Part shown: positions 35,601 to 48,573 of the stretch, piece by piece
Layout: each line of letters starts with the position of its first letter
How positions within the stretch are numbered: position 1 is the stretch's first letter
NCBI GenBank assembly: GCA_003342815.1
Contig: PTEX01000196.1
Coordinates: forward strand, 721,196-785,195
Source of the DNA: Eudromia elegans
Lineage: Eukaryota > Chordata > Aves > Tinamiformes > Tinamidae
Direction of reading: 5' to 3'
DNA length: 64,000 nucleotides
The notes under the pieces: model-generated
The model's database searches: none
What the model was told of the DNA's origin: nothing
What the model saw: only the letters and a program-made list of their open reading frames with translations
Made by a program: the position numbers and the translations under genes

Positions 35601-38600
35601 ACACCTCAGCTGCCCCTGCAGGGCAGCTTTCTGCTTGCTTTTGTGCTGTTGAGGCAAATGTTGCAGTAAGTGTTGAGTTTGTCCTATCTGGAGCAGTCAG
35701 TTAACTTGAGAGATCTATTTATTTATTTTAGCATAAAACATTCTTGAAGGCTTCTGATCTAGATGGGTCATGAGTCAACAAATGCTTTATTCCAGTATCA
35801 TACCATGTTGCTGCCCTAGGCTTGTTTCTGATCTTAGGCACTTTAAGTGCAGTTTCGATAGCTTTCAAAATCAGCAACTCAGACAAAAGAAGAAAACTAA
35901 TGAAGGCGCAGCACACTCATCCAGCATAATTGTCTGACATCTGTAGCAGTTAATTGCTGGAGATGAGAAGCAAATAAATCTCTCTTTTATGACTATACAG
36001 AGATCAGCAGCATTACAAAGCAGGATCTGTTTCACGTAATGGTCAAGGAGCAGGCTCAAATTGATTTTCATTTGCATTGTAAATAATTTTGCAGTGCTTT
36101 ACCATGGCCCTTGGAAGACAAGCAGATGGGCTCAGCCCAAGATGCTTTCAACTTCTCCTCCAACTATGTAGGTTAAAAGTGCAAAGAATGACTAACTCAT
36201 CAAAAGGACTTTGCTTCAGTCTTTGACCTGAAACTCAACTCTGTTTGTTCAACCATAGTAACAAACAATGTTTATTTATAAAATAAATTCTGTTGAAGAC
36301 GTTTAGCAACGTCTTAGTAAGTCAAGCAGAAAAAGCTTGCAATGTGTTAACAGGCCCTTGCAAGAAGGGTAGAGCAAAGACAGCTGATCTTTCCTCTATT
36401 ATTTTTATAGCATCCATTGTATACAGAAGAGAACTGTGTGCATTTTCATTGGGCTGAATCTCATGTTGGTGTTGCAAGTCTGTCATGTTACCAATGCTGA
36501 TATGGCCAACTCTCAGCCTTTGAAACAAATGGGAGTCCATTCATCTATGTCAGCAGCCTTGATGTTCAGGTCCTAAACTGCAGGAAAACCAGTCACCATA
36601 TGTCTCATCTATTATTCTCTCTGTCTAAATATAAACCATGCTATTGCTCACAAGCTGTGTAATGTGCTCACTCAAATTGGGCAACCTTCCAATCTGATGT
36701 CATCACACGGGACATCCTGCCTGCCACAGTGGGTGCTTCACTGAGCCAGCTGGACCTGCCATTCCCCTGCATGTGTATCCTGCTGCAAACAGAATCCATA
36801 TTTTGCGACCATCCTCAGGATCCCTTCTTATGGATTTTCATTCCTTTCTCTAAAGGAGAATGTTCTCATGGACTCTGGGGCATAGTGGAAACCACTGGAA
36901 CTGCTTGGAGTAAAGGTCTGTTAGCTTCCTCAAGTCCAGATGTCAGGGGGAGTTCATTATGTACCTCCTGCAGCCTCATAGAAATTCCTATCAAGAAAGG
37001 AGGCTGGAGGGGGCCGAAGCAATTCCTCCAAAGACAATTCACAGACTGGCAGCCACAAGTGTTCACTAATTATAAATGAAGTCTACAAAATCATGTAGTT
37101 ACCAAAAATAACTCATCTGGATGTCTTTCTGTTTGTGAATTTGTGGGGCATTGCAAGTGTCATGAATCTAATGTGAATGATAATGTGTGCATGATAACTT
37201 GACTCCAGGAGCTGGGATGCTAGAGAACAAAACTCTTCCAATTAGGATTATCATTTATTTGTGAAAATTGAAGGCCGTGGCCATAGCTAGCGCTCTATGC
37301 AGGCTCCCCTTGTTAGATAATCAACTCAAGCAGATGCTTAATAAAAGAAAGGAGTGGTCCACCATGCAACAACTTGATTTTGCTAATTGCAAGAACTGCA
37401 GTAGAAAGCTCTTAGGTAGATATTTGTTAATTAAATGCTTATATGAAGGACAGTAGGAGACATAGTTAAATCAGTGCTAAATAGCTCACTTTTTACAGTA
37501 GCTAGTTTTCAATTCAATGAGAAACATACAGATATGGTTCAAAAAAGCCATCTGTCGAAGCATCTTATGGAGATATTGTCTGACATGAGATACAACCTTA
37601 TATATACAATATGTATATCTGGTTTTACATAAAATTACTGTTAATTTACATAACACTACTTTTCAAATGTAGTTGTCCTTTTTTTTTTTTCTTTTTTCTT
37701 TCTTTGTTTTTTTCTGGCAGTATTCTTAAAATCCATATCTTGAAATAAAACAACCAGCTATTCTTAGTTCCTCCTGAGTCTGATAACCAGTAAACCGAAT
37801 ATAAAGTTGAAATCCTTGATCCTACGTTTATTCTGTATTTATCATAGGTGTGTTTTACTCATTGGAACTTTCTTGTGCATTTTGTTAGCAGTGAAGGCTA
37901 GGTAGTTCATAGGAGGAGAAATTTTCCTACCATAACCCTTCAAATCAGTAAGATCTATAATATTGTTTCATTTGGGAAAATTCAATGAGAAAAACAGAGA
38001 CTTTAGCAGCCTCTAGTGTTTCAAGTGCAGTGCTGTGATCTCAGTTTGCTCCACAGTCATAATGTGGCTGTAGTGAAACCCTTTAGGCAAACATAACGGC
38101 CATGAGAAAAGGGATGAAAGTGAGAATAGAATAGGAAAACTAGGGGGAAATAGCCTCACACTGTAGTACATTGTTTACATTAAAACAAAGGGAAAAAAAT
38201 GGAAGCAACTAGACCAGGTATTATATTTTGAAATGCAAAATCAGTAAAATATCAATCAATAAAATCAATGAATTCTTCAAATCGCATGATGAAGGATGGG
38301 CATACATTGAAGGAAGAATATGTAAATATGCTAAAAGATAGATCATAAAAGCTCTCCTCATTGTAGGAAGGCAAAGGTGAAGAGGGAGAAAACTAGGATC
38401 AGGTGTGCAGTCTTTGATGATAAAGTTAGTGAGGTAGGAGGAAGGAAAAAAAAATCACGTTACCAGGACTTGGACATATTGCAAATAATGATTGAGAAAG
38501 AGATCTCCAAATGGTAGTCTGCTGTGTTATCAATATAGTATATTGGCTTATTTTAGCAGTGTATGCATTTCTAGTAATAAAAGGGCTCAGTATCAAGGCA

Positions 38601-41600
38601 TCTGAGAACACTCTGATATATACTCTTATATACCTCTTATTTGTGCAGTTAGGAGTGTTCTCTCTGAGAATGCTTTCTATTCTACAAGCACTAATCCTTC
38701 ACCATGTTGCCTTGTTGCTATCCCCTCTCATTTTCATAGGCACAATAAGGACTAGAAATGTTTTTCATGCAGAGTACAAGTCAGTTTTCCAAGTTTTTCA
38801 TTCTCACTTTGCAGCCTGCCAGCACTTTTCTTCTTTTTTTTCCTGCTCCTTTCCTGTCATGCTTTATCTTTCTTTTTTTTTTTTTTCCACACGTCCTGCA
38901 CATTAATCACTTTTCATTGTATGAAGAAGGTCTAACGGAGCACATGTGGGTCACTCAAGGTAAGCTGAGCCAGTCTTACCTGAACACTTTAAGTGTCTTG
39001 ACACCCTTGTAAATTAAAAGCAGTATTCATTCTGTTACAGGCTGAAGGGTTATGGCTGACAATAATCACCATGCCGGATGTACACACCCATTCAATCAAC
39101 TGCTCAGCTTCTTCACAAAAAATGCTAGGTATGGTAATTTACTGTTTAAATATTGGGAAATGAGCTGGTGGTTTTAGCAACTCCTAGTCATCGGGTCTGA
39201 TATCACACACATGAACAAAATGTCACAATTACTTCTAACTGGCAACCTTGCTGACAATCTCAGCAAAAGCTATCGGTAACACGAGCAGAGAACTTGACTG
39301 TTCTCTTATCACAAGGATGAAATATCTTGGTAGAAAAACATGGTAAGCTGTCAGTGCTGTTACTTGTGCTATTCTTCACCTATGCTTATAAATTTTCAAC
39401 TTCTAAAACTATTAGGGAGTCTAGAATCAGTGGGAGAAGGTGAAAATAGAGGGAAAAGGGCTTGAATGTGTTACTGCATGTATAAATTCTATGCGTAAAG
39501 TTCATTCATACACTAGAGTATTGTGTCTTTTTAGCAGAACAGAATACTCAATGTGCTTGAGTGCTAGGCTGGAATGGCCAATATATGCATTATACACCTA
39601 TATGGTAATGAAGTCCTTAGCTGCTAAGAATACCAAATACTCCTAGAAATCAGGCTATTTACTTGACCACATCTGAAAATATCAGCCAATGAGAACCGCA
39701 TGCCAGTTTTGGCAGCTAGCCACATCACTAGATTCAGGAGGTAATGCAAAGATCTACTTCAAAGGCCATTAAGTTCTCCTTTGAATTGTGGATTAGGCCT
39801 CAGTTAGTCTTAGGTAATTTAACCTAGTACACTTCTTCTGCCACCCTCAGCGTTTAAATTAAATGAGCATAAATTTGCTTGGACTCAGTAAGATTCCTTA
39901 AGCCTTGCATCCACTCACTGATACAGATCTTGCAACCACTTATATATTGCTTCTCAATTTGGCCATTGAGTCAAAAGTAGATGCTATCTGCTTCTCTTGT
40001 CTACCTTCTGGGATACAGGAAAAAACTCTTAATAGAAAAGCAACATAAGGGAGCAAGTAAGTTAAACTAGTGGGTGACTGTCAGAAAACCAAACCAGGCA
40101 AACTTGTCTTTCAGGTAAGGGCAGCTTTCTTTTTTTTTTTTTTTTTTTTTAAGCATGACACCTTATAAAGTCTCCTCTGATGGAAAGTACAAAGACAGGT
40201 GATAATTTTTGATTAGCTTAAGAAAAGTCTGATGATTCTGTCAATAAATTTTCATGGCCAGCACTGAGATGCTCCCATTAGTTCAAGTTGATTGAAATAG
40301 TTTTCTTTCCTGCCAGACAAAAGAAGGGGAGGGAGAGCAGGGGGACAGGAAAGAAGGGAACACTGACTCAGGCAGTAGAACATACCTCTCTGAAGACATA
40401 CTTAAACAAGTAAATATGCTCCTATGGCATAGAAGGTGCTTTGTTGACTACTCAATTTGCATATGTTTTACACTAGAAACACACTATTAATGAATGACAG
40501 CACAAAATCACAGTTAGGAAACTCAAAAGGAGCTATAATTTATTTTCAAAAATGCACAGCAGCATGCCATGTTATCTATGTACGTCAATTGTCTTATTAT
40601 TTTTTTACATTTTTATATGCTCTGGAATAAAGAGTTGGCAGAGAGAACAGCGCACTCATAATTCCTGAACAGTCAGTGGATCATGTGTAATATTTAGACT
40701 TGTCTTCACCTTAATAAATTCTATCTCTGAGGATGATGTGTAGTCATCTGGTCTCATCTCTGCCTGAAAGACCAAAAGGTTGTTGAAAGTGATAACTTTG
40801 TGATATCTTAACCATTTTCAAGGAAAAATATCTCTGCTTTTGTTTATTTCAACATTTATGCTTATTGCCAAAATTCAGGAACTTTGACTTAAAACAAAGA
40901 GTTGTCATCTATGATGGATTATACCTTTTTTCTTTGTTCCAGTAAATGGAACAGTGCTGTCATAAAGTTGAAAGACAACGTTTAAGTGGCAGGTTAAATT
41001 TACAAAACAGAAATCTATTTCTTAAAAAAAATAAAATGAGGAAAATAAAAAAAGATTCAAGATGATTCATTAGAAGTCAAAGGGAGAGTCAAAGAGAGAT
41101 ACCTGGCAACTGTTTTTCTTAATTCAAAGGGACTGTTTGAGGATAATATTAGGTTACAATAATGGAGATACGGACAGTAGCTTCTTCTTTTACATACAAC
41201 ACAGAATTTCACATATATGTAATGGGAAATTCTACTTAAAAATGAATGGCAGGACAGGACTCAAAGCTGTCTGTGGCAGTGCACAGGAACATTAGTCTTT
41301 TTATATCTAGACTCAAATTGAGATTCTGACTGGTAGCCCAGACATTGCCAAAGTAAGTAAATTAAATATTATTATAGGTAAGCAGAGTCAGTGCTACAGG
41401 TAGTTCAGAAAGAATTTACAGTTCGTCAAACCAAATGGTCTTTATTCTTCTACTATTTCTATAACATAAATGTCATTGCTAAGAGATATCATCAAATGTG
41501 TGCTACTTGAGAGCACTGTAGTCTCAAAAAAGAAAATGATAGCTATCATTCATAATGCATACAGTTGTTTACTAAGTAAGGACCAAATTGTAATACTTCA

Positions 41601-42261
41601 TCTTATATTGAATAGTAACTAATCCCAAAACACTCTTGTTAAAATGAGTGAGGTGATTTAGAGGTAGGGAATTGTGATTAAGGCCATGAATGTTATTAAG
41701 ACTAAGTGCAATTAAGGACAACAGTCCATAAAACTCCCACTATCAGATGTCTTAAGATTGATTTTTTTTTTGTTTATTTCCCACAAACATATGACAGAAT
41801 TGCATTATTTGCCTTTGAACTATGCGCATTTCCTGTTTTGAACTCTGCATCTATATAGCATCATTTCTTTTAACAGGGCCAGTTAAACAGTATATGCATC
41901 ATTTGGTTTCATTCCTGCTGAGGATATTTCAAACTCGACTAAGTCTGTATGTATGTGAAAGAGAGGGATGCCAATAAGATCTGGAAAATGTCCACATTAT
42001 TTTCAGTGAAATCTAAAAGAAAAAATGCTTAAAGATTTTAGCTTTACAAATAAGGAATTAACAGAAGTTAAATACTGTGAATGCAAAGGGTACTGATTCA
42101 TTACTACAGTGTTACATATGCTTCTCTATTAAATACTATTGTAAATGGTTCAGACTCAAAAGCTACAGCACATTTTTCTGAACCAGGACAATTTTGCAGA
42201 GTATAGAGGGCCTGGAAAGAAAAGGAAAAAATGAAATTTCCTGATAGTTCTGAGCATCCAG
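32619..42261. other. Long gene-free stretch
   Basis: No gene recognised in about 9.6 kb. Frames up to 131 codons (38511-38906 plus; 36729-37079 plus; 33520-33867 minus) have no family resemblance. Simple sequence includes a T/C tract at about 37680-37712, T runs near 38874-38886 and T21 at 40130-40150. An RFX-like gttgccatggaaat lies at 33655-33668. A perfect 8-bp hairpin aagacgtt-tagc-aacgtctt lies at 36296-36315. From about 40.4 kb rightward the plus strand becomes A-rich. Confidence 0.6.
40130..40150. repeat. T homopolymer, 21 bases
   Basis: Uninterrupted run of T preceded by gcagctttc. Confidence 0.9.
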
Positions 42262-42317
42262 ACCCACACAAATGACCCTGTATAACAAAACCCGCACAAA
42301 TGGCCTTGTATGGCAAA
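42262..42317. repeat. Tandem duplication, 28-bp unit, two copies
   Basis: Copy 1 (42262-42289) begins acccacacaaatg and copy 2 (42290-42317) begins acccgcacaaatg. They match at 23 of 28 positions with no indel. All five differences are transitions. Confidence 0.85.
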
Positions 42318-43439
42318 ATGACCTTCAAGATCTATGAGTAACGTCCTTAATAAAAGAAGCATAATAGTATGTATCAGGAGGGGAGATAAGATCGAATCTT
42401 CTACTACAGATGAAACTCTTATGAATCAGCATATACAATGTTGATTCACAGAAATATAAAACAAAAAAGCATTTAAGTTGTAAATTATGGTGCAAAATGA
42501 GTGGCACATCCTATCCTTCTGAGCTACAGTTACGTTTCTCACCATAGCTGCCACTAGCAAGTTTGCCATTATAAATAATCTATTTTTTCTTATTATCACT
42601 AAAATAATACAACAATTTGATGGATTGAAACCTCAAATATTCAGTTCTAGAAAGGGAATGTAATACAATAAGATCCCTTCTGCTGTCTTAGCAATGTTGC
42701 ACAGTACATTCCTCACAGCACATGAAAGGGAAAGGAGTAACCACCATGAAGACGGTTATGTCCAACCTTACACAAATAAAATAACCAAAAAGATAATGTG
42801 CTGTACAACTGAATTACAGACTACATGAGTTCAAAGAAATCTCTGTAAGGGATAAGATAACACACAACTTAAACGCAGCGCAGAGAAAAGTATGGCAATT
42901 TCACATGTTTAGAATTCAAAAACAACTCACAACATGATGAGCTGGGTTTGATACCTATCTTGTTAAAAACTCTCCAGGTATTTATTTTTTACATTCGCCT
43001 TGTGATTTTGAGCATTTTCTGTTTAACAAGTGCATATTTTTCTTACTCATTCCTAGAGAATTTATAACTTACTAAAACAGGAAGCATGAGTATCATGTGA
43101 CACACAGATTTGGAATATGGAAATTCCGAAAAACATCAAACAATAGTGAACCAATTTCTCTGTAAATGAGCTTACAGGAGTGAATTCATACTGGTATTAA
43201 TTTTGTTAAATAACATCTTATAAAAGACCCGGTTGTAGGAGATATATTTGGAATAAAAGGGCTGAATCCCCTGTTCACTTTGTATTCCATGACAGACAAA
43301 ATGCATTTTCAGTTTTACAGGAACAAATCTGGAGAAAATGAGTAAAAGTTGGTCAGGTTGTTTATGTACAGCAGTTTAGGATTTGAATATAAATGTAGCT
43401 GCACAAAGTCTAAGTGCCAGTGCTACCCAGATCTTGACT

Positions 43440-45200
43440 TCCAAGCAAGAAGAAAAAAAACAGTGGGAATGGAGTGCAGCCTACTGAAATGAAAGTGTTC
43501 ATCATACAGGATGTTTAATGGATGTACAGAATTGGAGTGTGGGAAAAGGACGATTAATGAAAAATCCTGAATGTTAGAAAATACAGAAATAAATGTATTT
43601 CAGAAGGCTAATTTGGCTACACCTTGGAAGGAAAATCAAAACAAAAATGGTGTCTTTACCAGCTACACAAGAAAAGAACAAGGAGAGAAAAACAAAGTCA
43701 TTTGACCATGAAAAGAGAGGGAGGATTAAAGGCAAATAAGGGAATATCCTACATACTAAATTAATAGTTTAGTTTTCAGTGGAGTTGAAGACATTTATGA
43801 TGGTAATGACAGGGTACTTAATCAGGAATGAGAATAGGAATGGTAATTCCATTACCACATCCAAAGTGGAAGTCCTTACTCTGTTTAAATCAAGGATGAA
43901 GGAATGGGTGAGAAAAGAGGACCAGCTAAGCTTTCTCTCTCAATACTAAAAAGGATACACAAGAAATTTCAAATTTTATCAATTCAGGCATGAGTGGTGT
44001 AAGGATGAGAGAAACTGCCTTCCAACTGAAGAAGTTTTACAGAAGTTTTGGGAGAAGGGGCAGGCAAAGCAATCTAGATGACTACATTCCTACCAGTTTA
44101 ACCTCATTCTACAAGAGCCCTTAAAGCAGATTTTTTAAACACCAAACCATCAGATGTGGAAGCAAACAGAAAGAGAGCTAAACTGCAATGTGGTTTTCTT
44201 TATCATAGGCATATAGTAGTTTGTTTGCCAAATTTGACAAGATAACTTTATTCTAAGATAAGAGTAAAGGTGGTGTTTTAATAACTCAGATCATTCTAAG
44301 TTATTCAGTACTTTACCACACAGTAAATTATTGCTTAAATATCAGAACTGGAAGATAGACAAGGCAACATCCAAGACAGAGGCTACAATGGGCATATATT
44401 GAAAAAACAGTTAACAGAACGAAGTTATTATCAGTGGTATTGCATACACATCAGTTTTCAGACTTATCCTGCTCAGTGATCTCATTAATGAAAGAGCAAG
44501 TTGTGTGCTCATAATATTCTAATTGATTGCTAGGCAGGAGATATTGTTGAGAACTGAGTTAAAAAAGTTTGACATGACCTCTACAACTGCAGCAGCAGCA
44601 ATGAGATTGAATAGTAAGAAGCATAATGCCATTCACTTAGTAACCATTGATAAAAACATTTGTTAAAATCTGAAGTTTTATCAGCTGGAAGTGAAAAAGA
44701 AGTATACAGAAAAGGATAAAATAATTAACTGAAGGAAGACACTATGGTGTGGATGTAGAAAGAGAAAAAAAACCCACAAAATTGTATCATTTTCAGTGAA
44801 TATAAGGAAGCACCACCATAATCTACATTGTAAAAGATAGTGGTAAGAGCTAGGGTAGAACATTCTGCATAGTTCTAGTTTGTAAAGTCCATGGAAATAT
44901 ATTTAAATTGGAATTAAGACAGAAGGCTATTGAAATGATACAGAAAATGAAGAATCCATCATATAAGAGGAATAGAAGCAAGTTTGCAGGATAGAAATTT
45001 AGAATATTTAATTTTCTAACTATCTGTGACATGAAATCTTCTTTCAAACAACAGAGGTGAGAAAGGAGGAGCTCTATTTGATCTACAGTAACTTACTGAA
45101 GCACTCTGTAAGATAGTAAAGCATAAATTTAGATGGGGCATTCAGATTAATGTCTTTGTAGTAAGCTTATAACAGACATGAGCAGAAATGCTTTATTTTT
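43440..45200 (+). mobile_element. Old CR1/L3-clade LINE, about 1.7 kb, dead reverse transcriptase
   Basis: The sense-strand blocks follow CR1-clade ORF2 in order. The start of the reverse transcriptase domain (NYRPVSLTS-like) is near 44077-44108. The WL..R.Q.V..NG-like block is near 44391-44437 (gaaaaaacagttaacagaac). The PQGS...F.NDL block is near 44455-44490 (ending gatctcattaatg). The FADD position is near 44508-44530. The MKFN..KC..LHLG block is at 44600-44644 (gagattgaatagtaagaagc). The LEYCVQF...K.D...LE.VQRRA-like block is at 44856-44940. The part before 44060 and after 45060 matches less clearly. Stops and indels interrupt all frames and the catalytic FADD codons are replaced. The A-rich sense strand is typical of LINEs and explains the local purine skew. 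The placement was made by eye from recalled CR1/L3 patterns. Confidence 0.72.
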
Positions 45201-48200
45201 AACAAAAGATGTACCATCCTTTTGCAGTGGTACTACTCAATTATCAATATATAGGAGTAGTAAAAAAGCACCCAAATCATCCCATTAGACTAAGTAAGAT
45301 GACTTCATATATGTATTTTTCTACCTCTAAATTGATTTTTTAGAGGTACAATCTAAAGGCTTCTGTACAAGCTGCTGGCCTATTTTCTCAGTTGTGTGAG
45401 GCTGAGAGAAATAGAAGTAAATGTTACTGGCATTTCCCTCTCCAAAGGTAGAACTGCTTGATGATGCTGATGCAGCAGTTTAGGGCTACTTTTATTGTAC
45501 CTATTTCCTGTTATCTGACAACAGATGTATGCATCTGTTCAGGCATATGATAATTCAAACAGCTGTCCGAGGAAAAGGTAAACCCTAAAGTAAATTCCAT
45601 CATAAATTATAGGACAGTACAGAACTGCTTTATCACAAGAAGAGAATTTATGATCTGCAGGGCTGGCTGTTCTACAAACTGGAGCGTGGTGCATGAACTG
45701 AACTTTCCATGGCAGGAAGTCCACGTCACACAGCACAGCAAGCAATCTTCAAATTAGCACTGCAGGTAAACTAATAAGCTCTGGCTCTTCACAGGACATG
45801 AGCACTGCGTGAAGATACTACAGGTAAACTGGATCTGGACCTACAGTTGCTCGCATCCAGTCACTGTCAATACCTCACAAAATGCTTTCCGCACTTCCTG
45901 GTCTGGGGTTAGGACAGACAGAGTGAGCTTGGGTGCACCCACACCACTCTCAGGAGGAAGACACCTTCTGAAGGGCAGATAGGAAAGCTAAAAGGCACCA
46001 GCTTACGTGCACACAACTAAATCTATGTTTAACCACTATAGAGACACTTGAATTCAGAAAGAAAGTGGTCTTAATATGAGGTAATTTAATACTGCCCTAG
46101 ATTAGGTGTTAATGCACATTAAGCATACCAGCTTCATGCCTGTGCTTAATTAGTCTTTGCCTTCATGAGCATCTTTGTATCCTGGCTATCACTATTCTTC
46201 CTTAGTTTTCTGAGAACACTTTCTGCCCATAAGAAAGATGTGCAGCTTTCTTCACACTCTGTATCATTTGTCCTCTGCTAACCTGCATCCTGACAGGGTA
46301 GATAACAAGTTTCAGTTGCCCCCCAGCCTCTTCTTCCAGCAGAGGGAGAAGTGATATGGTTCTACCCTCAGTCCTGCATTGCACTTCAGCCTTCAGTAAC
46401 TGCCACAGTGCCAAGAGTAAAGCCTTGTAAAGATTTTTCTCTCATTTTTTTGGTAAGTATTGTATTTTTTGTGTTCTTAATAACATTTTGCTCGCTATTC
46501 TCTATATTCAGTTTAATGCTTAGCCAAATTGCTGATTTTAAATGTTCAAAACTTAGGAGTTAGGCCCTTCTGCCACATTATTGGATTAAGGCAAGCTAAA
46601 GAACAAAAGAAGAACTTTGGAGCTATTTGCTTGTAGTTTTGAAGCCTCTAAAATTCCTTCAGGACATAACATCAAGCCATGAGAGCTAGGGATCTGCTTC
46701 TGTTACTCCTCTTCTTAATAAAAGCAAAGATTTTAATTTCATCACTTGCCTAGAGGAGCAGACAATTTCAAATAAGATATCAAGTACTACAAGATTGCGG
46801 ATCAAACAGCAATAGTTGCTGATGCCGATTTAATCATTCAGACTTTTTCAGATTGAACAGTGAGAGCCTGATAGAAGCAGCTCAACTGAACTTTATGCCA
46901 CTGCAGTGTAGCTGGCAGGGGAATAAATGCAACTCCTTTCAGTAAAAAGCCTCCCAGGAAGGAGAGCAAAGCCCCCTTTCCTTTCCTACTTTGGCAGTCA
47001 CCTGAAAGCTGCACATTTAAAAGCGGGGAGGATGAGCTGGTTTTGAGCTTATACACCCCAAAAGTAGTCTGCTCATCTGTGTTTTCACTTAGTGCTTCTG
47101 CGGACTCACACTGATGTGCACAAGATGTGCATGTTTTCCTTTGAAGGCAACCTCTTGTAAAGGCAAGGTGAAAAGCTGCAACTGAACTGTATCTCCCTCA
47201 GTGCAAGCAAATTTATTCCTTTTTTTACTAAAAGAAATACAATCCTTTTTCACAAGGCATTTGTGCTGCTTTAAGTCCTAGTGAATATTATTCCAGCATA
47301 TATGAGCTTTGTCTCTGGTTAACTTTTAAGGTGGAGAAAACTAGGTAGTCTCTAAACCAGGTCCTTTGTTCTGTGATATAAACGTTTCTAAACCAAGTTT
47401 CCAGAACTCTTGACATCTGCCAATCTCTTTTATCTTTCCACAGAGAACTGAAGCAGATTTTATTTCAATACAGTGAAATCAAAAAATTGCGTATTCTGTT
47501 TAAGAACACTGAAGCTGTTGCAGATTGAGCAATCTGGTATCAGTTGAATATGGAGCTATCAATAACAGAGCTTTCTTTTGTTAAAATACATTTTACATTC
47601 AAGTATTTCTATTGCCTGTAGAATTTGGAGAAGATGTTATACAAAATGCATCAGCAACAAGTTAGTATTAAATTATATCAACGTGAAGAGCCTTTACTCA
47701 CATCTACATCATCTTGACCCACTTTTGGACACACTGCAACCATGGACCAGGCAAGACATTAAGGACATTCACATTTTTTTCTGTAAACTGGCCTGCCAAT
47801 TTATAACAGGTATTGTGACCTGGCCATGTCTGCAAGCAACTAGATGAAGACCAGCTCTCATGCAAATCACCAGAGTATCACTTGGCTAATACAGACATAC
47901 ATGTTGTAAATTGGAAATTTTGAGGATGAATTATGTCTGTAGAATCACATCTCTAGAAACTATTGTCTGCAGAAAAAAAAAAAAAAAGGCACTAAGTTCT
48001 CTTTGCAGTTAAATCAGGGCCAACTAGTGAAATATATTGTTTACTGTTTCTAATTAGCTAGTGGAAAGAGAGTATTATTTTTCAGCTAAAGATTCACAGC
48101 TCCCATTCCAACTGTCTGTCAAATTCCCTCAAACAACTTTTGAATCAAGTGGCTATTTTTCAACTAAATTTGAAAGTAGGTCTCAAAAGTAGCTAAGTCA

Positions 48201-48547
48201 CAAGTTCCAGTGGCTGCACTAAAAAAGCAAACGTGAACTTCAGCTATTTTACAGTATTTGGCAGCAGCATTTAATAAGCACAAATGAACTATGTGAACTG
48301 TCTAGCCAATCAACATGAGTAACCTAGGACCGGCCAAAGAATGAGACCTGTCACTTGATAGAAATGCAGGCATAGGTTACTGTGTTACAGATATAAGAGG
48401 AGCATTTCAGAGAACCCAAATCAGAGAGAGAAAAATATAATTGACTTTGCTGCTCATATAGCAAGTTTTTCATTTTTACTAATAAAAAATAGTCTATCTC
48501 TACAGAGTATTGTGCTGGGTGTTTTTTCCCCCCAGCAATGCTGGGGT
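45201..48547. other. Gene-free stretch
   Basis: No gene recognised. Short frames under 90 codons only. It contains A15 at 47973-47987 and a 7-bp GC hairpin ccccagc-aat-gctgggg at 48530-48546 just before a TTTG microsatellite. Confidence 0.6.
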
Positions 48548-48573
48548 TTTTGTTTGTTTGTTTGTTTGTTTTT
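48548..48573. repeat. TTTG microsatellite
   Basis: About six TTTG units directly downstream of a short GC hairpin. Confidence 0.85.

Noticed and set aside
40326..40358. G-quadruplex candidate (four runs of at least 3 G)
   Set aside because: One loop is about 11 bases long, so it falls outside the usual stable pattern.
40960..41060. A further old CR1 3' fragment (aagtggcaggttaaatttac block)
   Set aside because: Only one short block resembled CR1 and no further blocks followed in order.
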